Source: Lachnospiraceae bacterium
GTDB lineage: Bacteria; Bacillota; Clostridia; Lachnospirales; Lachnospiraceae
Length of the DNA: 64,000 nucleotides
Assembly: GCA_022510745.1 (NCBI GenBank)
Contig: JAFLSY010000007.1
Span: 62,001 to 126,000 of the forward strand
Reading direction: 5' to 3'
The number at the start of each line of letters is the position of its first letter. The stretch's first letter is position 1. The translations under genes and the position numbers were made by a program. Shown here piece by piece: positions 1-7,703 of the stretch. The notes below the pieces were generated by a model that was given only the letters and a program-made list of their open reading frames with translations, made no database searches and had not been told where the DNA came from.

Positions 1-120
1 CTCTTTATTAAAATTTCTCGAATAGACCTCCTGTCCATTTTTCGTAATCAAAATATTGTCAATGTTCTTATATCTCATTTCATGTACATAATTTTCTATC
101 CGATTAAGTGACACCTTCAT
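1..120 (-). CDS. Serine hydrolase (beta-lactamase-like), N-terminal fragment
   Basis: A reading frame starts at the ATG at 118-120 and runs out of the window at base 1, giving 40 residues. It is preceded by a GGGGGAGAGG ribosome binding site and overlaps the end of the AraC gene by 17 bp, so the two are probably co-translated. The segment IDNILITKNGQEVYSRNF resembles the first beta-strands of class C beta-lactamase-family serine hydrolases, where a strand reading 'vvkdGklvyer' precedes the SxxK motif. The catalytic motifs lie outside the window, so the family call is an inference from this short stretch. Confidence 0.5.
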   Translation of the reverse strand, partial: MKVSLNRIENYVHEMRYKNIDNILITKNGQEVYSRNFNKE

Positions 121-1009
121 CCTCTCCCCCAATTTTCTTTACCGGTATGTAGATTTCCATTTGGGCTACTTCGAGCTGACAATCCCAACGCTCATCATAA
201 TATTCAAAATCAAATAACGTATTTTCGTCAATACAGTATTCCGAATTTGGCAACCATACAAAATAAATGTAACGGAACGCTTTCCAAATTTCTCCGTTGA
301 CATTATTGCCATTCACTGTAAACACCGCATACTTTGCTTTTGGCACCACCTTGCGATATACACCTTCCGGAAGGATTGTATTCTTGTCCACTTCTACTCC
401 AGCCATATAGTAAAATGCTAATGGTTCAGAACTGAATTCCTCCGAATAATCTTCAAAGCCATACATAGTATGTTCATTTTTTCTTTCAATGACATCCATG
501 TTGCTCTTTAGCTCAAACCACGACTCTCCTATGAAATCAGAACCCTCTCTGGTGTGCTTTCTATATCCGGCAATTACAAATTCTTCTCTTTCTTCAAAAC
601 GTGGTTCTATAGAAAACACACCCTTTATCGCAACACGTTTTAAATATCCTGTAACGATTTCTTCTACACTGCGATATGTAATCTTTGCCTGCTTTTCCCT
701 TGCTACAAGCGGTTGCATTCCGAAAGTATCCTTAAACACTCGATTAAAAGTCTGAATACTATTAAAACCCACACTGTAACAAATATCTGCAACAGTCTCT
801 GTTGTCTCACATAGTTTTTTATGTGCCATGGTGAGACGGCGCTTTCGGATATACTCTGTTATACTTAATTCTGTTACTGAGGAAAAAATCTTGTGGAAAT
901 GAAAGGAGGAGTACCCGAACACCTCTGCCAAACGCTCATAGGTCAGTTCCTCATATATATACTCATCAATATAATATAATACCTTTTCTATCAGTTGTAG
1001 ATTATTCAT
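104..1009 (-). CDS. AraC-family regulator with GyrI-like effector domain
   Basis: A 301-residue transcription factor. Residues about 8-105 form the two helix-turn-helix units of an AraC DNA-binding domain, with the second ending in the typical YSVGFNSIQTFNRVFKDTFG pattern. Residues about 145-293 look like a GyrI/SbmC-type effector-binding domain, which in this family (Rob, BmrR relatives) binds hydrophobic or cationic small molecules. A TATAAT -10 box lies on the minus strand at 1040-1045; its -35 is weak, as expected for an activated promoter. The following partial serine hydrolase gene overlaps it by 17 bp and is its probable co-expressed target. The ligand is unknown. Confidence 0.9.
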   Translation of the reverse strand: MNNLQLIEKVLYYIDEYIYEELTYERLAEVFGYSSFHFHKIFSSVTELSITEYIRKRRLTMAHKKLCETTETVADICYSVGFNSIQTFNRVFKDTFGMQPLVAREKQAKITYRSVEEIVTGYLKRVAIKGVFSIEPRFEEREEFVIAGYRKHTREGSDFIGESWFELKSNMDVIERKNEHTMYGFEDYSEEFSSEPLAFYYMAGVEVDKNTILPEGVYRKVVPKAKYAVFTVNGNNVNGEIWKAFRYIYFVWLPNSEYCIDENTLFDFEYYDERWDCQLEVAQMEIYIPVKKIGGEDEGVT

Positions 1010-1341
1010 TTTTTACCTTCTTTCATATTTGACAACTCTATTATACAACAGATTTCCCTACCCATATTATCATTTCTTGCGAATTGTAGATATGCAATTA
1101 TATTGCTATTCAATTAATCATCTGGAAATGAAAAGTTTATAAAATAGAGAGGTAATTATCTCGCCCCTCTGTCTTTTCGCTGTGTAGCACGTTCCGACTG
1201 CCGTGCAAATTCCTCTCTTTGATAATTCTGCAATTGTTCCTACTTTTCTTAAAAAGGCCGTAACGCTAAAAGTATTCTTGACAAACTGCCCAAAATGGAG
1301 ATAAATTTAACTTCGTAAAGAACGTATTGGAGGTGCAAAAT
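1010..1341. other. Intergenic region with promoter and a coding remnant
   Basis: This gap separates the divergent AraC and SUKH genes. It holds the AraC -10 box (1040-1045, minus strand) and a plus-strand promoter for the SUKH gene: TTGACA at 1278-1283, then 16 bp to a GATAAA -10 at 1300-1305. Between them, 1156-1239 on the minus strand is open between two stops and reads as a charged, helical tail (for example REEFARQSERATQRKDRGAR) without a start codon. It may be the end of a lost gene. Confidence 0.4.
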
Positions 1342-1812
1342 ATGGATATTATTGAAAACATCAATGAAAGACTATCACTTGCTGATGAGGACTTTGCCAG
1401 TGGCGGAGAGCAGGCAGTTGCAAAATTAATAGAAAAATCTCCAATCAAATTACCAGAGGATTATATTGAATTCCTAAAAAGAATTTCCGGTGCAGAAAAT
1501 GGCGGTACTGAATTGATTGTTAATGATAGGGGCGCGTCTATCTGGATCTGGGATGCACAGACAGCAATACAAAATTATGAAGACAATCAAGAGTTTAATG
1601 CTTCTCTAAAAGATTTGTGGGATAAGATTTGGCTGATTGGGAATGATTTGGGAGATTTAGCATTTTTTTACGCAGAAGGTAAAGATGGATTTGGATTATA
1701 TCGTAAAGAAATGGGAAGTCTGGTGTCTGTAGATGGAGCAGACAAAATTGCTGACACACTCACGGATTTTCTTGTTAATGGAACCGGAATTGATGTTGCA
1801 ATATCTCTTTGA
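1342..1812 (+). CDS. SMI1/KNR4 (SUKH) domain protein
   Basis: A 156-residue single-domain protein. The motif LPEDYIEFLKRISG near residue 38 and the later FFYAEGKDGFGLYR segment are typical of SMI1/KNR4 (SUKH) proteins. In bacteria these often act as immunity proteins against polymorphic or contact-dependent toxins; in fungi they regulate the cell wall. The ATG at 1342 is preferred over an upstream in-frame TTG at 1327 because GGAGG lies at 1329-1333. No toxin gene is adjacent, so it may be an orphan immunity gene, as is common. It is followed at once by a strong terminator, so it is monocistronic. Confidence 0.75.
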   Translation: MDIIENINERLSLADEDFASGGEQAVAKLIEKSPIKLPEDYIEFLKRISGAENGGTELIVNDRGASIWIWDAQTAIQNYEDNQEFNASLKDLWDKIWLIGNDLGDLAFFYAEGKDGFGLYRKEMGSLVSVDGADKIADTLTDFLVNGTGIDVAISL

Positions 1813-1845
1813 TAACTTCAAATTTTTCGTAGAAACACTTTTTAT

Positions 1846-1883
1846 AAAAATATGGCTATGCCCGAAGCATAGCCATATTTTTT
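1846..1883 (+). terminator. Intrinsic terminator of the SUKH gene
   Basis: A perfect 12-bp inverted repeat (1850-1861 and 1867-1878) with a 5-nt loop is followed by five T residues at 1879-1883 on the plus strand. It lies 34 bp after the stop codon. Confidence 0.9.
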
Positions 1884-1943
1884 GCAAAAGTTTTGTAAGG
1901 TTTTACACCCTGTGAAGTCTTATATGTGAAAGGAGGTGGTAGA

Positions 1944-2447
1944 GTGACAGAATTTGAAAAAATATACCGCACATATTTTGACGATGTGTATCGTTATATC
2001 CGCAGGTTATCCGGCAATGAAGATTTAGCGGAAGAAATTACAAGTGAAACTTTCTTCAAGGCTATGCGTTCGATCAGCGGTTTTCGCGGCGATTGTGACA
2101 TTCGCGTGTGGCTCTGTCAGATTGCAAAAAACTGCTATTTCACACATCAAAAAAAGTTCGGGCACACGGATAGCATTAACGACGCAGCACTCTCAGAATT
2201 ACCGTCCGGAGAAAGCACAATCGAAGAACAGTGTATAAAACATAACGAGGCAGCACGGATAAGAAAGGTTTTGCATAGTGTACCGGAGCCATACAAAGAG
2301 GTCTTTATGTGGCGGGTTTTTGCAGAACTGAGTTTCAAACAAATCGGTCAAATATTCGGTAAATCAGAAAATTGGGCTTGTGTGACCTACCACCGGGCCA
2401 AAAGAATGATCAAATTAAGACTGGAGGATAGAACCTATGAGAAATGA
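1944..2447 (+). CDS. ECF-type RNA polymerase sigma factor
   Basis: A 167-residue sigma-70 family protein with only regions 2 and 4. Region 2 (about residues 5-70) contains DVYRYIRRLSGNEDLAEEIT; region 4 (about 105-160) contains the helix-turn-helix LSFKQIGQIFGKSENWACVT. The GTG at 1944 is the likely start because AAAGGAGGTGG sits just before it; a GTG at 1926 in the same frame lies upstream of that site. The gene overlaps the next one, a zinc-finger anti-sigma factor, by 11 bp, the usual arrangement of a membrane-controlled pair. A short inverted repeat, TGTAA-N4-TTACA at 1894-1907, lies upstream and could be part of an autoregulated promoter. Confidence 0.93.
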   Translation: MTEFEKIYRTYFDDVYRYIRRLSGNEDLAEEITSETFFKAMRSISGFRGDCDIRVWLCQIAKNCYFTHQKKFGHTDSINDAALSELPSGESTIEEQCIKHNEAARIRKVLHSVPEPYKEVFMWRVFAELSFKQIGQIFGKSENWACVTYHRAKRMIKLRLEDRTYEK

Positions 2448-3342
2448 ATGCAACATCATACGAGACATTTTACCGCTATATGCAGAAAATATGGTAAGTT
2501 CCGATACTGCATCCTTTGTTGAGGAACACTTAAAAAGCTGTGAGGCTTGCCAAAAGGAATATGAACGAACCAAAGACTCCCAGCCGACACGGGAAACCTC
2601 TGACACGGCACCGCTGTTAAAATTCAGGAGAAAGATGAAGATCAAGAGAATACAGACTATTGCACTGACTGCCGTGTTTGTGATCGCACTGCTTGTTTCT
2701 GCTTTTGCCTTGCTGGATGCTCCCATCTATTTTCCTTATTCTGAGGAATTGATTACAGCTGAGCCTGTTGGTGAGAGTGGATTACGCATCACCTTTGACA
2801 AGGCAGTAACCGATTTTGACTACATGATTTACCCCGACCCGGACGGAGATCAATTCTATTACTGTGATATCCAGGCATGGACTTCCCTTTGGGACAAATG
2901 GTTTTCAAAAAATAAGGGAGCGCTGTCAACAATCGTAGTGCCAAAAGAGCCCTATCCTATTACCGCTGCATATCTTCCAAATGACGGAAGCGAGAGTGTC
3001 TACATTTATGGAAATATAAGTAATAATGAAAGTATTGCATTGCCGAGACTGTCCCTTGGCTACTATCTCATTCTTGCAGCAGCAGCATTAGCTGTTTTGG
3101 GAATTATATGGTTTCTGACTCGAAAGAAAACAGAACTGCGTGTTTGGGTAGAGCGTATTGGCTTATATCCTGTCGCCTACATTATCAGCCATTGTATTGT
3201 ATCCGGTATTCGCACGATTTCTTATTCATTGCCGCGCGATTTCTTCCTTATTGTTTTTATATCCATCCTGCTGTATAGCGGCTTGTTATTGGCACATAGC
3301 ATTTGGCATTTGAAAAAAGAAATTAAGGAAATCAATCAGTAA
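2437..3342 (+). CDS. Membrane anti-sigma factor (zf-HC2 zinc finger)
   Basis: A 301-residue protein with an N-terminal zinc-binding anti-sigma motif, His31-x3-Cys35-x2-Cys38, of the ZAS/zf-HC2 type that clamps an ECF sigma factor. A transmembrane helix follows at about residues 72-93, then an extracytoplasmic domain of about 110 residues, and three further hydrophobic segments toward the C-terminus. The start at 2437 has GGAGG upstream and overlaps the sigma gene by 11 bp, so translation is probably coupled. By family analogy it holds the sigma factor inactive at the membrane until an envelope signal appears; the signal is unknown. Confidence 0.88.
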   Translation: MRNECNIIRDILPLYAENMVSSDTASFVEEHLKSCEACQKEYERTKDSQPTRETSDTAPLLKFRRKMKIKRIQTIALTAVFVIALLVSAFALLDAPIYFPYSEELITAEPVGESGLRITFDKAVTDFDYMIYPDPDGDQFYYCDIQAWTSLWDKWFSKNKGALSTIVVPKEPYPITAAYLPNDGSESVYIYGNISNNESIALPRLSLGYYLILAAAALAVLGIIWFLTRKKTELRVWVERIGLYPVAYIISHCIVSGIRTISYSLPRDFFLIVFISILLYSGLLLAHSIWHLKKEIKEINQ

Positions 3343-3410
3343 GCAAAAGAAGATATTGCTAGATGAAATGGATTCCCTGAAACTATTGTAATAGATTTGA
3401 TAACAAACCA

Positions 3411-3462
3411 TTGACATATTGCACTTTCTCTTTTATTATGTAATTACGGAATTGCGTAATTA
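3411..3462 (+). promoter_or_regulatory. SigA promoter with palindromic operator over the start site
   Basis: TTGACA (3411-3416) and TATTAT (3434-3439) are separated by exactly 17 bp. Directly downstream, TAATTACG (3441-3448) and CGTAATTA (3455-3462) form a perfect 8-bp inverted repeat with a 6-bp spacer, so it covers the expected transcription start. This is where a dimeric repressor would block initiation; the ArsR-like gene that follows is the obvious candidate (autorepression, inferred). Confidence 0.85.
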
Positions 3463-3500
3463 AGAAATTGGTATTTGTAGAAAGGAACAGTGATGGACTT

Positions 3501-4133
3501 ATGGAAAGAGATTACGGAAAAGAGATTGATGTTCTCAGAGAGCAGATGGAAAATCTTCAGAACATAGTGTCGCCACAACTTGATGAGCTGCGGACTATGG
3601 TACAGGAATTGCTTCCCAACAAACCCTCAACGGAGAAATTGGAGCGCGTACACGTTATGCATGAAATGCATCCAGACAGGCGCCTCAGCGAGCAGATGGA
3701 AGATTTGTGCTACAAAACTGAGGAATACGGCGTGAGCGGACTTGTAACCTATCTCGGGGTGTACAGTTCCGGCGGACGGCAGTCTAACTGGATACGAAAT
3801 ACCGTCTCCGCCGATAAACTGCTCTCTCTCATCGAAAGCGGTGTTGCCAGTAAGGTACTAGCCTGCATCGGTAACACAGACCGCCTTACGATATTGCTGG
3901 AGATACTTCGTGGTCCCAAGACAGTGGCATCGCTCGTAGAGAAGTGCGGCTTTGGATCTACAGGGCAGGTTTATCATCACATGAAACCGCTGCTCGCCGC
4001 CGATATAGTCGCAGAGGATGAGCAACAGAAAGGCGTTTATGTCATCCAACCTCACAAAGTACAAGGCATCATCATGTTGTTAGCCGGTATCAGCGATATG
4101 GTGGATGAGAACTACACACAGGAAACATCATAG
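3501..4133 (+). CDS. ArsR-like winged-helix transcriptional regulator
   Basis: About 210 residues from the ATG at 3501 (an in-frame TTG at 3468 would give 221). The N-terminal 45 residues look like a coiled coil (heptads around LREQMENLQNIV). The C-terminal part, about 125-200, has the ArsR-type winged helix: TDRLTILLEILRGPKTVASL followed by a recognition helix near GSTGQVYHHMKPLL. There is no obvious cysteine pair for metal binding. The start is uncertain: the best Shine-Dalgarno site (AAAGGA, 3481-3486) is ideally spaced for an ATG at 3493, which is in another frame and gives only a 24-codon peptide. The gene has its own operator-bearing promoter. Confidence 0.8.
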   Translation: MERDYGKEIDVLREQMENLQNIVSPQLDELRTMVQELLPNKPSTEKLERVHVMHEMHPDRRLSEQMEDLCYKTEEYGVSGLVTYLGVYSSGGRQSNWIRNTVSADKLLSLIESGVASKVLACIGNTDRLTILLEILRGPKTVASLVEKCGFGSTGQVYHHMKPLLAADIVAEDEQQKGVYVIQPHKVQGIIMLLAGISDMVDENYTQETS

Positions 4134-4134
4134 C

Positions 4135-4176
4135 AAGACTGTCAAGGGGCGCAAGACCTTGGCAGTCTTGCGCCCT
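4135..4176. terminator. Bidirectional terminator with two overlapping stems
   Basis: Between convergent genes lie two mutually exclusive hairpins. One pairs 4135-4147 with 4157-4169 (13 bp, one G-T wobble); the other pairs 4147-4156 with 4166-4175 (10 bp, perfect). A T/C-rich tract follows on the plus strand. The AraC gene stops at 4181, so the structure serves both transcripts. Confidence 0.7.
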
Positions 4177-4180
4177 CTTC

Positions 4181-5149
4181 TTACATCTTCTTAACCGGCC
4201 TGACATATTTCCAAAACCGTTCGGGGTCATGATAAAAATAGAACACCCTGCCCTGCGTAGTGTCAAGGCTGTAGCCGGATGCGGCATAATCGAAATTCTT
4301 CATTGCTTCTTCGATTTTCTCCTCGACATTACAATTCTGAGTCTGATAGTTGAACGGACCGTGTTCAAATACGATATACTCTCCCTCCGGAACATCCATC
4401 ATCTGCATCTGTTTCGGAATCTCGCCGTGATAGTCGGCAGGAAGCCGCACCCCATAGCTCTCCGCCAGCGGAATACCCCAGCTGCAAATTCTGCCTGTGG
4501 GCTCGTTGATATAGGCCATGATCTGACCGCTTCCGCTGTTGGCATCGTTACCGCCCATATCGTCCAACTTTCCCTTTATACTGTCCAACAGTCCGCAGAT
4601 CGTAGCACAATCCTGTCCGGGAATCTGACTCTGCTTCTCCCAGAAATCCCAATAACCAATGCTCTCATAATTTCTGATGTGCAGATACTTATGTGCGGGT
4701 ATTGTCACAAAATATACTTTCACATCACTTTCGGTTTTTGCCATATTTGTTCCTCCGATACTGACTAAGTAGCAATCAAAGGGCTTAATGATCGTGCGAA
4801 GAACAACGGGAACTGGGGTGGTGCGGTATTCGCTCGGTGTTATACCATATGCTTCTTTAAAAGAGCGGGAAAATGCCTCGTGACTGGAAAAGCCATAATC
4901 AAGCGCAATTTCCAGAAGTCCTCTTGAGGTATCCCGAACTTCTTTCAATGCGAAAGCAAGCTTGCGCTGACACAGGTAATCACGAAAACTCATTCCCGAG
5001 ATTTCCTTGAATTTACGAGAAATATAAAACTCGGAATAACCCAGCTTCCGGGCAAGTGCAGAAAGCGTTAATGCCTCATCATTTCGCTCATTTATACACT
5101 CATCAATTTCCTCCACAATTATTTGCACCAGTCTTTCCCATTCGCCCAT
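4181..5149 (-). CDS. AraC-family regulator with GyrI-like effector domain
   Basis: A 322-residue regulator built like the one at 104-1009 but only distantly related to it. Residues about 10-110 carry the two AraC helix-turn-helix units (LTLSALARKLGYSEFYISRK and LEIALDYGFSSHEAFSRSFK). Residues about 145-315 form a GyrI/SbmC-like ligand domain, with the segment EGEYIVFEHGPFNYQ near its end, typical of small-molecule-sensing AraC proteins in Firmicutes. It is convergent with the ArsR-like gene and is followed on the same strand by no close target gene, so its regulon is not evident. Confidence 0.9.
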   Translation of the reverse strand: MGEWERLVQIIVEEIDECINERNDEALTLSALARKLGYSEFYISRKFKEISGMSFRDYLCQRKLAFALKEVRDTSRGLLEIALDYGFSSHEAFSRSFKEAYGITPSEYRTTPVPVVLRTIIKPFDCYLVSIGGTNMAKTESDVKVYFVTIPAHKYLHIRNYESIGYWDFWEKQSQIPGQDCATICGLLDSIKGKLDDMGGNDANSGSGQIMAYINEPTGRICSWGIPLAESYGVRLPADYHGEIPKQMQMMDVPEGEYIVFEHGPFNYQTQNCNVEEKIEEAMKNFDYAASGYSLDTTQGRVFYFYHDPERFWKYVRPVKKM

Positions 5150-5240
5150 CTCTTATCGCCCCGCTTTTGATTGCTCTATGGTAATTTTACAGAATCGGGA
5201 ACCAATTATCTTGATTTCAGTTGCAGAATTCCTGTTTATC

Positions 5241-5870
5241 TCAATATTCATTAAAGAATTTTTGTATCTTCTCAACAAACTGCCCAATATGAACCCCGTC
5301 CACAAACGAATGATGTGCCTGTACGGAAATTGGAATTACAATTTTTCCGTCTTTCTCATAATATTTGCCCCAATCAAACAGTGGCGTTGCATTATCTCTT
5401 TTACCTGAATTGGTATGTGAAATATGGGTATATGTAACCCAAGGCATAGGAGAGCATTGAAATACATCATTCCCCAACGGGCCAGTAAAATATTCTTTCT
5501 GCTCCCGTGCAGTTTTCGTTGCCAATTCCACATACTCCTTTATGTCCTCTATCATAGGAACATTAACAACTTTAAACAATTCTGTTTCAGGATTCAAATA
5601 TGTAAACGCTGTATCTATGTGATCGAATAAAACGATTTGATCGTCTAAGAACCTGTATCGAAAGGCTTCAATTTGATTAGCGCATCTGCACACTGCATAA
5701 ACCATAGCTATGGTAAATGAAAAACCTTGTTCTTTTACCTTTCGTTTGAAGTTTGTAATATCGGCTTCAAATGTCACGCAGAAAGCAGGCTCAACGCTAT
5801 TCCTGAAAACCATACAATGCATTGCTCTTTCCCATGTCTTACCATCAACTACTTGATAATTATTTGCCAT
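5241..5870 (-). CDS. Chloramphenicol O-acetyltransferase-like enzyme (CatA family)
   Basis: A 209-residue protein, close to the usual 210-220 of type A chloramphenicol acetyltransferases. The active-site signature HHSFVDGVH is at residues 186-194, with the presumed catalytic base His187 and structural Asp191, as in the family HHxxxDG motif. The N-terminal half carries family landmarks such as FRYRF near residue 70. These enzymes transfer acetyl from acetyl-CoA to the 3-hydroxyl of chloramphenicol and act as cytoplasmic trimers. Many chromosomal clostridial homologues have unknown substrates, so actual resistance is not shown. It is preceded by a Nudix gene only 24 bp upstream and may be co-transcribed. 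Confidence 0.85.
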   Translation of the reverse strand: MANNYQVVDGKTWERAMHCMVFRNSVEPAFCVTFEADITNFKRKVKEQGFSFTIAMVYAVCRCANQIEAFRYRFLDDQIVLFDHIDTAFTYLNPETELFKVVNVPMIEDIKEYVELATKTAREQKEYFTGPLGNDVFQCSPMPWVTYTHISHTNSGKRDNATPLFDWGKYYEKDGKIVIPISVQAHHSFVDGVHIGQFVEKIQKFFNEY

Positions 5871-5894
5871 TCGTATGCCTCCCTAAACTTGAAT

Positions 5895-6434
5895 TTATCT
5901 AACAACACGGCTTCTCAAAGAAGCCAATAAACAATGATAATGCGATTCATACGGCATGAGTTCGCTTGCCCGCTTTTCTATCATATCCTTCAATTTATCA
6001 ACAGGAATATACTCGATACCGCTTACTTCATGATCAAGAAATTTGCAGTCACTAATTTGTATATCATCTTGATAAAGAAACACTTCGTCAATTTCATTCT
6101 CTATATATTCATGCAAAGAGCCAAACTCACGACATGTAAACAAATATAGTAGATTTTGGGGATTGATAATCAATCCCAATTCCTCCTGCCCTTCACGCTT
6201 TATTGCCTCAATAGATGATTCCCCAGCTGTAATATGTCCGGAAAACGATATATCCAGCATATTCGGAAATGCAACTTTAGGGCTTCTCCTTTGTACTAAT
6301 AGTTCATGCTTAGAATTCATTATCCATACACATACGGCTTTATGTAAAAGTCCCTTTTGATGTACGATTCCTCTTTCTACTAGTTGACCCGTTTTTTCTC
6401 CGTATTCATTATAAATCTCGATCAGTTCTTCCAT
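5895..6434 (-). CDS. Nudix hydrolase (IPP-isomerase-like, YfcD type)
   Basis: A 179-residue protein with a complete Nudix box around residues 66-88: Gly-x5-Glu-x7-ArgGlu-x2-GluGlu-x-Gly, read as GHITAGESSIEAIKREGQEE and continuing LGL. The N-terminal strand IYNEYGEKTG and the QRRSPK segment are typical of the YfcD/isopentenyl-diphosphate-isomerase-like branch, whose bacterial members usually hydrolyse nucleoside diphosphate derivatives rather than isomerise. It is the first of two adjacent Nudix genes on this strand. The substrate cannot be read from the sequence. Confidence 0.88.
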   Translation of the reverse strand: MEELIEIYNEYGEKTGQLVERGIVHQKGLLHKAVCVWIMNSKHELLVQRRSPKVAFPNMLDISFSGHITAGESSIEAIKREGQEELGLIINPQNLLYLFTCREFGSLHEYIENEIDEVFLYQDDIQISDCKFLDHEVSGIEYIPVDKLKDMIEKRASELMPYESHYHCLLASLRSRVVR

Positions 6435-6502
6435 AATAATCCTGCTCCAACAGTCCTATATTGCTCCTAACCAAGCGGAATTTACCAAGACCCATATACT
6501 GA

Positions 6503-6991
6503 TTATCCCAAATATTTTCTTAATGCATGAACATGCATCAAAAACATACTCTCGGGAGAGTTATCCACAATTTCTTTTAATGCTTCTCGCTTCATCCACC
6601 TAATATTCTCTGTCTCATTCGTCTGTTCAAGCAAATCTCCATCCGCTTCACAAAGAAACGTGCTCAGAATAATAGAGTAAGCACCGGATAAATTCTGTGT
6701 TACACAATATGGCGAAAACATTATTGTCTTATTTCCAGTCACATCTAAAAAGTGACTTACTTCTTCCCCTTGTATAGTTGTAAGATGTAATCCTGTTTCT
6801 TCATACACCTCTCGTCGCAGTGCTTCAAAAATATTCTCATATTCACGTATTTTTCCGGCTGGAATCTCCAATAAGCCATCCATACCATCCCCGTTATTCT
6901 TTTTTCTATTCTGAACTAAAATATATTCATCACCCTCAACTTTTTTAATAATAATTGCTCCAACTGCGGGAATTGCAAATGTTTCTATCAT
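6503..6991 (-). CDS. Nudix hydrolase
   Basis: A 162-residue protein. The Nudix box spans GKIREYENIFEALRREVYEE and continues TGL (about residues 46-68), with all metal-binding glutamates in place. The ATG at 6991 is chosen because GGAGG lies just upstream; an in-frame TTG at 7003 overlaps that site. The overall layout resembles ADP-ribose pyrophosphatase-like enzymes, but the specificity residues are not decisive. It lies 68 bp upstream of the other Nudix gene and just downstream of a methyltransferase gene, forming a loose minus-strand group. Confidence 0.87.
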   Translation of the reverse strand: MIETFAIPAVGAIIIKKVEGDEYILVQNRKKNNGDGMDGLLEIPAGKIREYENIFEALRREVYEETGLHLTTIQGEEVSHFLDVTGNKTIMFSPYCVTQNLSGAYSIILSTFLCEADGDLLEQTNETENIRWMKREALKEIVDNSPESMFLMHVHALRKYLG

Positions 6992-7025
6992 ACTATCCTC
7001 CAAATTGAATTTTAAAAATATAAAT

Positions 7026-7643
7026 TTACTTTACAAAATCAACCTTAACTAATATTTTCCCATTTGGTAAAGGGTATTCAGTGGTAGATAAGTGCTGATA
7101 TCCAATATTGCTCATATGACCTATCAATTCAACCGTTTCCATTTGGTGATGTATACGATTCAAACCATCAAATACATGAAGATATGGCGAGTCTGAAACA
7201 AATGCCTCACCGGTATTGAGTTGGATACCACAGGAAATATATTTCGGTTTTACCTGCTTTATAACATTCTTAAAGCAATCGTATCCAATGTATTCAATCA
7301 GTAAGTTTGCAATCACAAAATCTGCATTTGGCAGTTTGGAATTTTCAGAAATCAGGTCAATGCAAATACACTTTAATAAATCACCTAAATTTCTGTATCT
7401 TCTCTTAACCTCCTGCAAATATCCCGAATTTATATCAACTCCATAAACAGCAGAATATTTTTGGGGATCCACATATTCAAGACCATTGCCGCCTGCAATT
7501 CCTAAAACCATAACACTATCAACAGAATAGGAATTTAGCTGCACTTTCATCATATCGTTAAGCATTTGCAACTGCATTACAGTATCTAATTGCATATGAT
7601 TTTCATAATCAGAAAGATTGATAAATTTCCAAGGGTTATCCAT
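7026..7643 (-). CDS. Class I SAM-dependent methyltransferase
   Basis: A 205-residue Rossmann-fold methyltransferase. Motif I, VLGIAGGNGLEYV (about residues 46-58), binds S-adenosylmethionine, and the acidic residue after strand 2 is in YGVDIN. Motif IV is NADFVIANLLIEYIG. The N-terminus (MDNPWKFINLSDYENHM) matches a group of small clostridial methyltransferases that sit in single-gene resistance-like islands; their substrates are unknown. It is 34 bp upstream of the Nudix gene at 6503-6991 and could be its operon partner. Confidence 0.82.
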   Translation of the reverse strand: MDNPWKFINLSDYENHMQLDTVMQLQMLNDMMKVQLNSYSVDSVMVLGIAGGNGLEYVDPQKYSAVYGVDINSGYLQEVKRRYRNLGDLLKCICIDLISENSKLPNADFVIANLLIEYIGYDCFKNVIKQVKPKYISCGIQLNTGEAFVSDSPYLHVFDGLNRIHHQMETVELIGHMSNIGYQHLSTTEYPLPNGKILVKVDFVK

Positions 7644-7703
7644 TCCGTATCACCTGCATACTACAATTCTCACTCACACCACAAATATAAATTAGGACCC
7701 AAA

